The notes beneath the pieces were generated by a model, which saw only the letters and a list, made by a program, of their open reading frames with translations, was not told where the DNA came from and ran no database searches. Shown piece after piece: positions 7,307-14,979 of a DNA stretch of 64,000 bases. A program made the position numbers and the translations under genes. Within the stretch, counting starts at the first letter, position 1. Each line of letters opens with the position of its first letter. Origin of the DNA: Paractinoplanes atraurantiacus (GTDB lineage Bacteria; Actinomycetota; Actinomycetes; Mycobacteriales; Micromonosporaceae); assembly GCF_900215205.1 (NCBI RefSeq), contig NZ_OBDY01000020.1:1-64000 (forward strand), written 5' to 3'.

Positions 7307-8353
7307 ATGCGCTACCAGACCTTCGGCCGCCGGACCGGGCTGCGCGTGTCCGAGTACGCGCTCGGGACGGCGAACTTCAGCAGCTCGAACACCGGCGCCG
7401 GGCCCGAGGCCTCGCGACAGATCTTCGAGGCCTTCGTTGCCGCCGGCGGCACCACGTTCGACACCTCGAACATCAACCAGGACGGGCAAGCCGAATCCGA
7501 ACTGGGCCGCCTGCTCGGGCGTCAACGGAACGACTTCGTGGTGATCACCAAATACAGCGGGACACGGCAGGCCCAGCCCCGCCCCGGTACGACCGGCAAC
7601 AGCCGCAAGATCATGGTCCGTTCCCTCGAAGCGAGTCTGCGCCGCCTGAACACCGACTACGTCGACGTCTTCATGCCGCACTTCCCGGACGGCGTCACAC
7701 CGATCGAGGAGATCCTGGCCGGGCTCGACGACCTGACCCGCTCCGGAAAGATCCTGCACGGCGGCCTGTCCAACTTCCCGGCCTGGCGGGTCGCCGGCGC
7801 CGCCGTCCGGGCCGACCTGCGCGGCCTGGCCCCGTTGGCCGGCATAGAGACGGAATACAGCCTGGCCGAACGATCCGCCGAGCGGGAGCTGCTGCCGATG
7901 GCCCAGGCTCACGGTCTGGGCGTCGTCCTTTACTCCCCGCTGGCCGGCGGACTGCTCACCGGCAAGTACCGGCAGGGCGAACAGGGCCGTCTGAGCGCCC
8001 GGGGCGACGCGCTCGAGGGCACCGCACAGCGCACCGCCGTCCTCGACGCCGTCCTGGCGATCGCCGGCGAGCTGGGCGTCAGCGCGGTCCAGGTCGCCCT
8101 GGCCTGGCTGCGCCGCCGGGCCGCGCCGGCCCCCACGGCCCTGATCCCCATCGTCGGCCCGCGCACCCTGGCCCACCTCGAGGAATACCTGAAGTCGCTG
8201 CACCTCGAACTCAGCGACCAGCACTACCGGCATCTCGACGAGGTCAGCGCGGTCCGGCCCGGAACCCCACACGAGGACGTCGCCGCCGCGCTCAGGAACG
8301 GCTTCGACGGCGACCGCACCCTGCTCGACGCTCATCCGGCTCCGGTCGCCTGA
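7307..8353 (+). CDS. Aldo/keto reductase family protein lacking the canonical catalytic Tyr
   Basis: 348 aa, (beta/alpha)8 AKR fold: the N-terminal MRYQTFGRRTGLRVSEYALG is typical, as are VVITKYSG (catalytic-type Lys), DVFMPHFPD and the C-terminal NADP-binding IPIVGPRT. In the usual DTAxxYGxG motif the sequence is DTSNINQDG, so the catalytic Tyr is replaced by Asn57. The enzyme may therefore be inactive or use another donor. The start follows CCAGGAG at 7294-7300. It is divergent from its probable TetR regulator. A substrate cannot be assigned. Confidence 0.85.
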   Translation: MRYQTFGRRTGLRVSEYALGTANFSSSNTGAGPEASRQIFEAFVAAGGTTFDTSNINQDGQAESELGRLLGRQRNDFVVITKYSGTRQAQPRPGTTGNSRKIMVRSLEASLRRLNTDYVDVFMPHFPDGVTPIEEILAGLDDLTRSGKILHGGLSNFPAWRVAGAAVRADLRGLAPLAGIETEYSLAERSAERELLPMAQAHGLGVVLYSPLAGGLLTGKYRQGEQGRLSARGDALEGTAQRTAVLDAVLAIAGELGVSAVQVALAWLRRRAAPAPTALIPIVGPRTLAHLEEYLKSLHLELSDQHYRHLDEVSAVRPGTPHEDVAAALRNGFDGDRTLLDAHPAPVA

Positions 8354-8560
8354 GACGTCAGCCGGCGCTTCTCGCTGACGCCCCCGGTCAACACCCTGCC
8401 GGTCAGCGGCCGTACGTCTCCCGCGGCTGTACTCATCGGCATGGCCGAAGCCGCGATCGACGCGCTGATCGCTCTGGCCGGTGGGATGGTCCTTCGCCTG
8501 ACCCCGACAACGCCTCGGCGTTTGCGTCCGCTCGAAGTCCTCCACCGGGCCGGATCCTTC
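8354..8560. other. Intergenic spacer with a possible tail relic of an oxidoreductase gene
   Basis: No gene is credible here. Bases 8403-8421 match the 3' end of the flavin oxidoreductase gene (3493-3511, encoding ETYGR-stop) at 18 of 19 positions. Since the adjoining membrane protein (8561) is the paralogue of that oxidoreductase's operon partner, this may be the last trace of a duplicated, then deleted, oxidoreductase. The match is too short to be sure. Confidence 0.3.
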
Positions 8561-9121
8561 TTAGTCGGCCTTGGCGGCTCGACCGAGGCGGAACGCCGCG
8601 ATGAGGAAGAAGATGGCACCGGGGATGGCGTAGGCTGCGGCCTGGTTCAGCACCGGGTCGTCGGCGCCGGCGCTGATGACGAAGTTCGCGCCGGCCAGCA
8701 CCGAGATGGCACCGCTGATGATCATCGGCCACTGGCCGCCCATGGCACGGCGACGAAAGCCGACGGCCAGTTGAACCGCACCGGCCACGATCGCCCAAGC
8801 GCCCCAGACCCGCAGCATCGCCGGGATGCCCGAGGCGGCGGCGACACCGAGGCCGACGGCGGCGAGCAGGCTGACGGCCATGTTCACGTACAGCAGCGTC
8901 GGCGAGCCGGTCGACCGCGACGAGCGCATGTCGTAGATGGCGGCACCCACGTCGAACAGCGGGTAGAGCACGAACAGCGTCACCGAGAGAGCGTTGACGT
9001 CCTTGGCGGTGGCGATGGTCACGCCGGCCCAGACGATGGCGAAGGCGAACCGGACGAAGTACAGCCGCCGCAGCGCGGACGCGGTCTGCGAGATGCCGGG
9101 CGAAGCAGCAACAGTGCTCAC
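8561..9121 (-). CDS. Small multi-pass membrane protein, DUF308/HdeD-like (paralogue of 4916)
   Basis: 186 aa, about six membrane segments (FAIVWAGVTIATA, NMAVSLLAAVGLGVAAASG, AAAYAIPGAIFFLIAAFRL). It keeps nearly the whole sequence pattern of the 4916-5479 protein, including RSSRSTGSPTLLYVN and MGGQWPMIISGA. Upstream lies the same GAACGTTCTGTCGT element (9151). Here the protein stands alone: there is no downstream oxidoreductase and no divergent TetR. Function unknown. Confidence 0.75.
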   Translation of the reverse strand: MSTVAASPGISQTASALRRLYFVRFAFAIVWAGVTIATAKDVNALSVTLFVLYPLFDVGAAIYDMRSSRSTGSPTLLYVNMAVSLLAAVGLGVAAASGIPAMLRVWGAWAIVAGAVQLAVGFRRRAMGGQWPMIISGAISVLAGANFVISAGADDPVLNQAAAYAIPGAIFFLIAAFRLGRAAKAD

Positions 9122-9150
9122 GGGAGACCCTTCATGGCGAGCAGGAGATC

Positions 9151-9212
9151 GAACGTTCTGTCGTCACGAGGGTGGCGTCCGCAAGAACCCTTGTCAAGAC
9201 GGATCGTTCTAT
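9151..9212. promoter_or_regulatory. Paired GAACGTTC-type operators, divergent TetR gene missing
   Basis: GAACGTTCTGT (9151-9161) and GATCGTTCTAT (9202-9212) lie 51 bases apart. The block TTGTCAAGAxGGAxCGTTCTATC is nearly identical to the promoter of TetR 5627 (5589-5611). Downstream on the + strand, however, no TetR reading frame follows, so this appears to be an orphaned divergent promoter whose regulator gene was lost; the left arm still serves the membrane protein at 9121. Confidence 0.6.
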
Positions 9213-9442
9213 CTGCATCGCTTCGACTGACGGTTGGCGTTGCTGCCGAGCCGGACGAGCATGGCGATCTCACCGGTCATCGCGCACCACATTGGAGGCA
9301 CGGAGGGGAACCTCGCCGAGGAAAAGGACGCAGACCAGCGATCGGGGCGAGCGGCGCCGCGGGGCGGGCCGGGACGTATACGAATCCGGCTCGGTCATCC
9401 CGCTGACGGTGACCGAGCCGGAAGCCGGGGCAGGGCCCGCGT
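9213..9442. other. Gene-free stretch holding the terminator of the EthD-like gene
   Basis: I see no credible coding frame between the orphan promoter (9202-9212) and the stop of the EthD-like gene (9443). Its content is remnant-like sequence plus the hairpin at 9386-9421. Confidence 0.5.
9386..9421 (-). terminator. Hairpin terminator after EthD-like gene
   Basis: Perfect 12-base arms CCGGCTCGGTCA / TGACCGAGCCGG with a 12-base loop, beginning 22 bases downstream of the stop of the leftward gene 9443-9742. Confidence 0.7.
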
Positions 9443-9742
9443 CTACTCGATGTCCGAAAAGAGACCGGTGATCTCGACCTGCGCGCCCTGGAGACCGCCG
9501 AAGACGGCGCCGGCGGCCGGCGTGGCGACGGCGGCCGACGCGTCCTCGTAGCTGGCGAAGTAGAGGTCGAGGGTGCGGTACGCGGGGGTGGCGGTGCCGT
9601 CCTCCTTGGGCCACACCTTGGCCGACTCGACCCGCTGGAGCTTCGGGAACGTCTCGGCGGCGGCACGCACGCCGGCGTAGACCTTCTCGAACTCGTCCGG
9701 GTCGGCGGGGTTGCCGATGACAAGCGTGATCTTGGTGGGCAT
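9443..9742 (-). CDS. EthD-family small protein (dimeric alpha+beta barrel)
   Basis: 99 aa. MPTKITLVIGNPADPDEFEK followed by a helix, then LQRVESAKVWPKEDGTATPAYRTLDLYFAS, the usual order of EthD proteins (about 100 aa ferredoxin-like barrels). In EthD and relatives the barrel assists monooxygenase or ether-degrading pathways; no such pathway lies here. Its promoter carries the GAACGTTC operator, so it belongs to the same TetR regulon as the membrane proteins and oxidoreductase. RBS GAAGG precedes the ATG. A strong hairpin follows. Confidence 0.75.
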   Translation of the reverse strand: MPTKITLVIGNPADPDEFEKVYAGVRAAAETFPKLQRVESAKVWPKEDGTATPAYRTLDLYFASYEDASAAVATPAAGAVFGGLQGAQVEITGLFSDIE

Positions 9743-9763
9743 GGCCTTCTCCTTGCGCAGAAC

Positions 9764-9826
9764 GAACGTTCTCTCCTTCCGAACGCTAGCAATCTCGAGT
9801 CAGGTCGTCAATACCGATCGTTCTGT
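9764..9826. promoter_or_regulatory. Paired GAACGTTC-type operators upstream of EthD-like gene
   Basis: GAACGTTCTCT (9764-9774) and GATCGTTCTGT (9816-9826) lie 52 bases apart, as in the 5548/5600 and 9151/9202 pairs. The left site is 22 bases before the EthD start (9742, leftward). No gene starts rightward from the right site. Confidence 0.6.
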
Positions 9827-9871
9827 CTTTAGCGATGGGCCGGCTCGACTCCGAGGTTCCGCTGCTTTCGC

Positions 9872-10891
9872 TCAACGGCGTCGCATGACGAAGTCGACGT
9901 GGTGGAGCGTGTCCCCGATGAACTCGCCGAACGCGTAGAAGCCGGAATCGTCGAGATAGTCGATCCGGTCGCGGTCGAGCCAATAGCGCCCGGTGTAGGC
10001 ATGCCGGCGGCCACCGCGGGTCTCGTCGTACCGGCCGTTCGCCATCAGCTCCTGATGCAGCCAGTCGTTCTGGTCGATCCACACACCGGTGCGCTCGCCT
10101 CCGGGATCGGACGGCCGGGCCAGCGGATCGCCGTCGCGTACGACCAGCCGCCCCTGGGACAGCAGCGCGCGGACGTCGTAGCGGCCGATCACCACGCGCC
10201 GCCACCGGGTGCCCGGTTGGGGCGCGATCCGTTGCGGCACGAGCAGCAGGTCGGCCGGCATGCCGGGCTCGACCAGACCGATCACGTGCCCCTCGGGGCC
10301 TGGAACTACGGGGACCAGCGCCAAGCCCGTACCGTCAATTCTCTCGCCCTCGGGACCAGCGCCGCCGACGACGCCGGCGGCCACGCGGAGGTCGGTGACC
10401 TCGGTCCCGTTCGGGCCCTGGATCCGCACATCGGTGAAGAGCGTCGCGGCGAGGGACTTGGCGAAGAACACCCGGTCGAAGCCCTGCCGGCGCTCGCGGT
10501 GCGTCTCGTGGAAACCGCGCCGTGGATAGTAGGACAGGTTCTCGGTCATGGCCCGGTTGGTGCACAGCCGCACTTCGGCCAGCCCATGCGCCCGGGCCTG
10601 CTCCTCGGCGAACGTCAGCAACCGCCGGCCGACGCCCGCGCCCTGCGCTTGCGGCTCGACGGCCAGGGTCTCCACCTCGAGGTGATCGTCGGCGACGAGC
10701 AGCTGCACCATGCCGACGGCCCGGCCGGCGTCGACGGCGACCCAGCAGCGGCCCCGCTCGACGAGGTCGGCGTAGTCGTTGTCCATCGGCATGGGCCGCC
10801 GGCCGATACGGGCGATGTAGCGCGTGAACGCCAGGTCGACCAACCGGCGCACGTCGGCGACGTCGGTGGTTCGGGCAAGCCGTACATCCAT
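9872..10891 (-). CDS. Three-part fusion: GNAT acetyltransferase, amidohydrolase-like shell, Atu4866 domain
   Basis: 339 aa. Residues about 1-150 are a GNAT acetyltransferase (LVADDHLEVETLAVEPQAQG, then GVGRRLLTFAEEQARAHG acetyl-CoA loop, YYPRRGF). About 150-255 resembles the beta-sandwich of amidohydrolases: VRIQGPNGTEVTDLRVAAG, ERIDGTGLALVP, then VEPGMPADLLLVP and DVRALLSQGRLVVRDGDPL, but the metal-binding TIM barrel that should lie between is absent. About 262-339 matches the Atu4866 domain (GVWIDQNDWLHQELMANGRY ... RIDYLDDSGF). Each part is recognised from memory of the families. Role unknown; possibly modification of a small molecule sensed by the shell domains. It lies 39 bases after the LpqC-like gene. 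Confidence 0.7.
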   Translation of the reverse strand: MDVRLARTTDVADVRRLVDLAFTRYIARIGRRPMPMDNDYADLVERGRCWVAVDAGRAVGMVQLLVADDHLEVETLAVEPQAQGAGVGRRLLTFAEEQARAHGLAEVRLCTNRAMTENLSYYPRRGFHETHRERRQGFDRVFFAKSLAATLFTDVRIQGPNGTEVTDLRVAAGVVGGAGPEGERIDGTGLALVPVVPGPEGHVIGLVEPGMPADLLLVPQRIAPQPGTRWRRVVIGRYDVRALLSQGRLVVRDGDPLARPSDPGGERTGVWIDQNDWLHQELMANGRYDETRGGRRHAYTGRYWLDRDRIDYLDDSGFYAFGEFIGDTLHHVDFVMRRR

Positions 10892-10930
10892 GGAAGGTCT
10901 CCTCGTGCTGGGGATCGCCCGTGGCCGGCT

Positions 10931-11797
10931 TCACTGACGTGCGGGCTCGGAGATGGTGAAGAAATCGTCGACCATCTGGGCGGTGTGCACATCCTGGTTG
11001 GTCCTGCCCATCACGGCGGGGGCCTTGGCCGGCCCCGGGATGGTGTGGCCGCCGCCGTGCACGGTGTACAGCGCCACCGTCGGGCGCCCGGGCTCGCGGT
11101 ATTCGGTGCGCTCGACCGAGGTCGCGGCGTCGGCGGCCGGCAGATTCGTGGTGGTGGGCGGTGCGGTGATGCCGTTGCGGCCGGCGAAGTAGGCCGCGGT
11201 CTCGGGCGCGGACAGGCTGCGACCTCCGACCTTGAAGAGCTTGCGCGCCCACCAGCTGAACTGCCCGCCCTCGTACTTGACGATCGGGTCTTTCGTGCCG
11301 TTGATGAGCAGGACCGGCATCGGCGCGGACGGCGCGCCGGCGAGCAGGAAGCTCTCGGGCGCCGGCATGGTCGCGGCGATCACTGTCGCTCCGGCGATCA
11401 GCGCCGGGGCCTCGTGGGCCAGGCGCATCACCATTTGGCCGCCGTTGGAGTAGCCGATCGCGTACACCTTCGCGGGGTCGATGCCGTGGCTGCCGGCCAG
11501 CTTCTCCACCAGCGCCCGGGTGAAACCGACGTCGTCGATGTTGTCGGCGCGGGCCGGGAAGGCGCTCTCCCGCCGGGCGTCGTTCCAGTTTCCCTTGTAC
11601 CCGTCCGCGTAGACGACCACCGCGGCGCCGCCCTCGGCCAGGGCGTCGTAGGCGCGGCCGGTGAACTCGCGGTGCTTGGCCCCGCTCTGCCTCGAGCCGT
11701 GGAAGACGAGGACGAGACTCCGTCCGGGCTCGCCCTCCGAAGGACCGATGATTTCGTACGTCCGCCGGGTTCCGTTCACCGTGATGCCGTCGCGCAT
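10931..11797 (-). CDS. LpqC-like esterase / PHB depolymerase-family hydrolase
   Basis: 288 aa, no signal peptide. LVLVFHGSRQSG at the oxyanion site, nucleophile Ser in GYSNGGQM, Asp in NGTKDPIV, His in HGGGHTIPG: the complete triad of the COG3509 (LpqC/PHB depolymerase) family, with the usual GNWND and DDVGF segments. It hydrolyses an ester, perhaps feruloyl or a polyester; the enzyme would act inside the cell unless exported by an unseen route. It is co-directional with the GNAT/Atu4866 gene. RBS AGGAGG is 5 bases before the ATG. Paired GGATTA-N-TATCC sites lie upstream. Confidence 0.83.
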   Translation of the reverse strand: MRDGITVNGTRRTYEIIGPSEGEPGRSLVLVFHGSRQSGAKHREFTGRAYDALAEGGAAVVVYADGYKGNWNDARRESAFPARADNIDDVGFTRALVEKLAGSHGIDPAKVYAIGYSNGGQMVMRLAHEAPALIAGATVIAATMPAPESFLLAGAPSAPMPVLLINGTKDPIVKYEGGQFSWWARKLFKVGGRSLSAPETAAYFAGRNGITAPPTTTNLPAADAATSVERTEYREPGRPTVALYTVHGGGHTIPGPAKAPAVMGRTNQDVHTAQMVDDFFTISEPARQ

Positions 11798-11812
11798 GAC
11801 CGCCTCCTGAAG

Positions 11813-11859
11813 GGATTATCTATCCGTTCTCCACGATAGCAGGATCGGATTAGTTATCC
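11813..11859 (-). promoter_or_regulatory. Two GGATTA(T/G)(C/T)TATCC operator-like repeats
   Basis: GGATTATCTATCC (11813-11825) and GGATTAGTTATCC (11847-11859) are 34 bases apart, 16-62 bases upstream of the LpqC-like gene start (11797). Each is nearly palindromic (GGAT...ATCC). They probably bind a regulator encoded elsewhere; none of the adjacent genes encodes one. Confidence 0.5.
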
Positions 11860-11929
11860 GCTACAGCGGTGGGCGGCTTCTTGACACTGGAGTGGACAAC
11901 AAGCGGGGAGCGCGGCCTCATGGAGGGCG

Positions 11930-13144
11930 ATGAAGCGACTCTTCGAGGATCTGCTCACCATCGAGGTCGACATCGTCCTCGAGGAGCGTGACCGCGGCGA
12001 CGAAGCGCCGGACGCCGATCGCGCGCTGCTCGAGATTGCGCGTGCCTACGACGGCTATCTGCGGAATGAGGCGGCGGACCTCGACGCCCGGCGCGGGGCC
12101 GGGGATCCGGGTGCGTTCGCGGCCCTGCGGGAGCGCGCGATGCGGGCCGAGGCCGCTCATCGCCGCCTGCGGGGTGCGGATCGCGGGCAGGCGGTGATTC
12201 TCCAGCGGATCCATCGCAACTGTGACCAGATCGTGGGGGCGCTTTCGCGGGGGCGCCCGTTCGCCGCCGAGGACGTCGTCCGGATTCGGAAGATCTGGGA
12301 GATCGGGGTCGACGTCATCGTTCTGCAGACCGTCGTCCAGCTCGACGGTGATGTCGTCACCCGGGTCAGCCCCGGCGGGCCGGCCCGGCTGCCGGCGCTG
12401 CACGAGCTGCATCAGGCGAACGTCCGGGCCGCCGTCGAGTGCTGGCAGGCCCTGTTCGCGTTGCTCGCGCATGTCACGGCCGGGACGGTGCGAAGCTATC
12501 TGGCCGTGGTGATCAGCAGCCGCCGCTGGCACCGGAAACCCACTGTCGGCGACCTCCGCACGTTGGCCGCCGCCTGCGCCGAGCTGCGGGACGAGCTGTT
12601 CCGTCGCGGTGGCGCCTCCGTCACCACGACCTATCCGGCCGGTGCCGGGACCGCCATCCGGACCGTGATTCAGCCCGACGGGGACCTGGTGTGCCATGTG
12701 GACTGCGACCTGTTGCCACAGGACAGCGCGCTGTGGGGCGTGCACACGGCCGCCGTCCGGGAGTTCACGGCCAAGGTTGCCGGCACCGTGCGGCGGATCG
12801 ACGCGCTGCTGAGCCGGGCCGGGGTGGCGTTGCCGGTGGCGATCGCGAGTGTCGTGGCCATCGGCACCGGACGGGCGTGGGGTGCCGTCGCGGGCTTCGC
12901 CTTCAGCGTGGCCGCCGTCGGCGCCGCCAACATCAGGGATGCCGTGCTGACCACCGACCCGGACCGGGGCCTGCTGGCCCGGTGGAGTGCCCTCACGATC
13001 GGCTGCCTGTCCGCCGGCCTCCTGGGGGTCCGGGCGGGCGGCCTCTTCGATCTGCTGGTCTTCGCGTTGTCACTGGTGCCCGGCCTGTTGGTGAGCTGGG
13101 GTCTACATTGGGCGTTGCGGCGATATCTCGGCCTGCGGTTATAA
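11930..13144 (+). CDS. Unrecognised two-module membrane protein (module X + module Y + TM domain)
   Basis: 404 aa, family not recognised. Residues 1-180 align with the whole 195-aa protein at 13591: LFEDLLTIEVDIV vs VLEDVLNIEINVI, RIHRNCDQI vs RISRNCAAI, and RKIWEIGVDVIVLQTVVQLD vs RKVWEVGVESIMIQTVAQLD. Residues 200-295 resemble the 131-aa protein at 13188 around PDGDLVCHV...VHxxxV. Both modules carry a DGD(V/L)V core followed by a His-x-x-x-Val helix. Residues about 297-335 and 352-396 are hydrophobic, about four membrane segments, followed by a short basic tail (RRYLGLRL). So this gene looks like a fusion of the two smaller proteins with a membrane anchor. It is the first gene of a three-gene cassette. 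Confidence 0.75.
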   Translation: MKRLFEDLLTIEVDIVLEERDRGDEAPDADRALLEIARAYDGYLRNEAADLDARRGAGDPGAFAALRERAMRAEAAHRRLRGADRGQAVILQRIHRNCDQIVGALSRGRPFAAEDVVRIRKIWEIGVDVIVLQTVVQLDGDVVTRVSPGGPARLPALHELHQANVRAAVECWQALFALLAHVTAGTVRSYLAVVISSRRWHRKPTVGDLRTLAAACAELRDELFRRGGASVTTTYPAGAGTAIRTVIQPDGDLVCHVDCDLLPQDSALWGVHTAAVREFTAKVAGTVRRIDALLSRAGVALPVAIASVVAIGTGRAWGAVAGFAFSVAAVGAANIRDAVLTTDPDRGLLARWSALTIGCLSAGLLGVRAGGLFDLLVFALSLVPGLLVSWGLHWALRRYLGLRL

Positions 13145-13187
13145 CGTCGGCCATCCGACCTGCCTCTTGATTTGATCACACAAAGAA

Positions 13188-13583
13188 ATGACGCTCGACG
13201 CCGTGACGATTGACGACAAGACGCCGAGGCGCGCCGGCCAGGACCATTCGCGCGACATCATTCCGAAGATCATTGAGATGTTCAACGAATTGACCGAGAT
13301 CAAAGTGGTCACGGTTGTGGGAAAGGTACAGGTCGACCTCGCGGAGAGCGACGGCCGGACGGCGACCAAGGTCACCACCCCCGAGCCGCCTACCGACGCC
13401 CTGGTCACCATCTTCGACCTGACCGACGGCGACGTGACCAACGTGATCTCGCCGGAGCTGCGGGACGACGAAGCCCTGCGGGCCTACCACCTGCAGCAGG
13501 TCGATCGGAGCATCCAGGTGCTGCCGGCCCATTTCAAGACGCTGATCGACGCGGCCGAGACGATCATCAACCACAAGTGGTGA
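13188..13583 (+). CDS. Unrecognised soluble protein of the cassette (module Y alone)
   Basis: 131 aa, family not recognised. An N-terminal helix (RDIIPKIIEMFNELTEI), beta-rich centre (VVTVVGKVQVDL, ALVTIFDLTDGDVTNVISPE), and C-terminal helices (AYHLQQVDRSIQVLPAHFKT). The TDGDV...HxxxV segment matches the DGD cores of its two neighbours. No membrane segment or catalytic motif is seen. Base composition at the 5' end (13160-13320) is noticeably less GC-rich than the surroundings, and the RBS is weak (AAAG), perhaps a sign of transfer. It lies 43 bases after the first cassette gene and 7 before the third. Confidence 0.7.
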   Translation: MTLDAVTIDDKTPRRAGQDHSRDIIPKIIEMFNELTEIKVVTVVGKVQVDLAESDGRTATKVTTPEPPTDALVTIFDLTDGDVTNVISPELRDDEALRAYHLQQVDRSIQVLPAHFKTLIDAAETIINHKW

Positions 13584-13590
13584 CGGGCAG

Positions 13591-14178
13591 GTGCTCGAAG
13601 ACGTTCTCAACATCGAGATAAACGTCATCAGCAAGCCGGGCATGACCGGCCGCAAGATGCCCGAGTCCCATTTCGCCCTGCTCGACATCATCACCGAGTA
13701 CAACTGCGAGCTGGACCGGGAGGGAGTCTCCGAGGTCGTCCGGGCCGACACGTTCCGCGGCCTGGCGCTGGTCGCCGAGCTTCCCCTAAAGATTCCGGAC
13801 AAGGCGAAGCTCGTCATCCGCAAGCGGATCTCCCGCAACTGCGCGGCGATCGAGCGCATCCTCCGGCGGGATGAGGTCGCCGCGGCGGTCGGGACCGGCA
13901 TCGGGTTCGACGCGGGTCCCGACGTTCACCTGCCGCTGAGCATGGACGAGGTCCTCGTCGTGCGGAAGGTGTGGGAGGTCGGCGTCGAGTCGATCATGAT
14001 TCAGACCGTGGCCCAGCTCGACGGCGACATCGTCACGCGTCTCGACCCGGCTCACGTGTCCACCACGGATTCGCCCGTGCACACCGTTCACCGGGCCTCC
14101 GTCGAGACCGCCTACCAATATTGGCGTTTCCTCATCGAGACCGCCGTGCAGTTCGGCGGCCGGCTGCTGTCACGCTAG
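13591..14178 (+). CDS. Unrecognised soluble protein of the cassette (module X alone)
   Basis: 195 aa from a GTG start 7 bases after the stop of 13188. The whole length matches residues 1-180 of the 404-aa protein, strongest at RKVWEVGVESIMIQTVAQLD (about 125-144) and the following GDIVTRLDP. Mostly helical by composition with the DGDIVTR turn and VHTVHRASVETAYQYW helix; no membrane segment. The paired presence of a soluble X, a soluble Y and a membrane X-Y fusion suggests that the modules assemble with one another at the membrane (inference). Function unknown. Confidence 0.72.
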   Translation: MLEDVLNIEINVISKPGMTGRKMPESHFALLDIITEYNCELDREGVSEVVRADTFRGLALVAELPLKIPDKAKLVIRKRISRNCAAIERILRRDEVAAAVGTGIGFDAGPDVHLPLSMDEVLVVRKVWEVGVESIMIQTVAQLDGDIVTRLDPAHVSTTDSPVHTVHRASVETAYQYWRFLIETAVQFGGRLLSR

Positions 14179-14182
14179 TTGG

Positions 14183-14884
14183 TCAGGCCGCGGCGCGCAG
14201 GATCGCGTCGGCGACCGGGCCGGCCTGCGAGACCGTCAGCGCGTGGCCGGCGCCCGCGATCTGCTCCGCCGTGACCGCACCGGCCCGCTCGGCCATGAAC
14301 CGCATGGCCTCGGCCGGGATGTTCCTGTCGGCGCCGCCCCAGAGGTGCCAGCTCGGCACGGACCGCCAGGCCGGCGCGCCGACGAGACCCGCCGTGAGCG
14401 CGGCCTCGGCCACCGGCCGCTGCGTGGCCGCCATCAGCGCCGCCACGGCCGGGTCGACGTCGGCGGCGAACTGCTGTGCGAACTTCGCCGTCTCGATGCT
14501 CAGCTCCACGCCACCGGCCGTCAGCGGCCGCGGAACGACCGCGTCGCTGAGCGTGCTCCCCGGGAACTTCCCGGTCAGCTCCAGGGCACTCTCCCCCGTC
14601 TCGGGCGCGAACGCCGACACGTACACCAGTCCCTTGACCGCCTCATTCCCGCCGGCGGCCTGGGTGATGACCTGGCCGCCGTAGGAGTGCCCGGCCAGCA
14701 CGACCGGCCCGCCGATCGAGGAGACGACGTCCCGGACGTACGCGGCGTCCCCGTCCAGACTCCGCAGCGGGTTGGCGACGGCGATCGCGGTCACCCCGCG
14801 CTCCTCCAGCCGCGAGATCACCCCGTTCCAGCTGGCCGACTCCGCGAACGCGCCGTGCACCAGTACCACGATGGGCTTGCTCAT
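14183..14884 (-). CDS. Alpha/beta hydrolase
   Basis: 233 aa, cytoplasmic. VVLVHGAFAES, nucleophile Ser67 in GHSYGG, Asp in LWGGADRNIP, His in GAGHALTVS: complete triad. It belongs to the same group as the exported hydrolase at 2667 (shared SxSWNxVI, ANPLRSL/ANPIQGL, GLVYVSAF/SLVYIAGF), here without a signal peptide. Homologues are generic esterases. It ends 4 bases from the convergent cassette gene. RBS TTGGAGAAGC precedes the ATG. Substrate unknown. Confidence 0.85.
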   Translation of the reverse strand: MSKPIVVLVHGAFAESASWNGVISRLEERGVTAIAVANPLRSLDGDAAYVRDVVSSIGGPVVLAGHSYGGQVITQAAGGNEAVKGLVYVSAFAPETGESALELTGKFPGSTLSDAVVPRPLTAGGVELSIETAKFAQQFAADVDPAVAALMAATQRPVAEAALTAGLVGAPAWRSVPSWHLWGGADRNIPAEAMRFMAERAGAVTAEQIAGAGHALTVSQAGPVADAILRAAA

Positions 14885-14979
14885 TGCTTCTCCAAGGGGA
14901 TTCGTCCTGCGCTACCGCACAGTGCCACGCGGCGCCGGCAGCGATGTTCACCGGAGAGTCGTGCGTCACCAGGCGCCGC

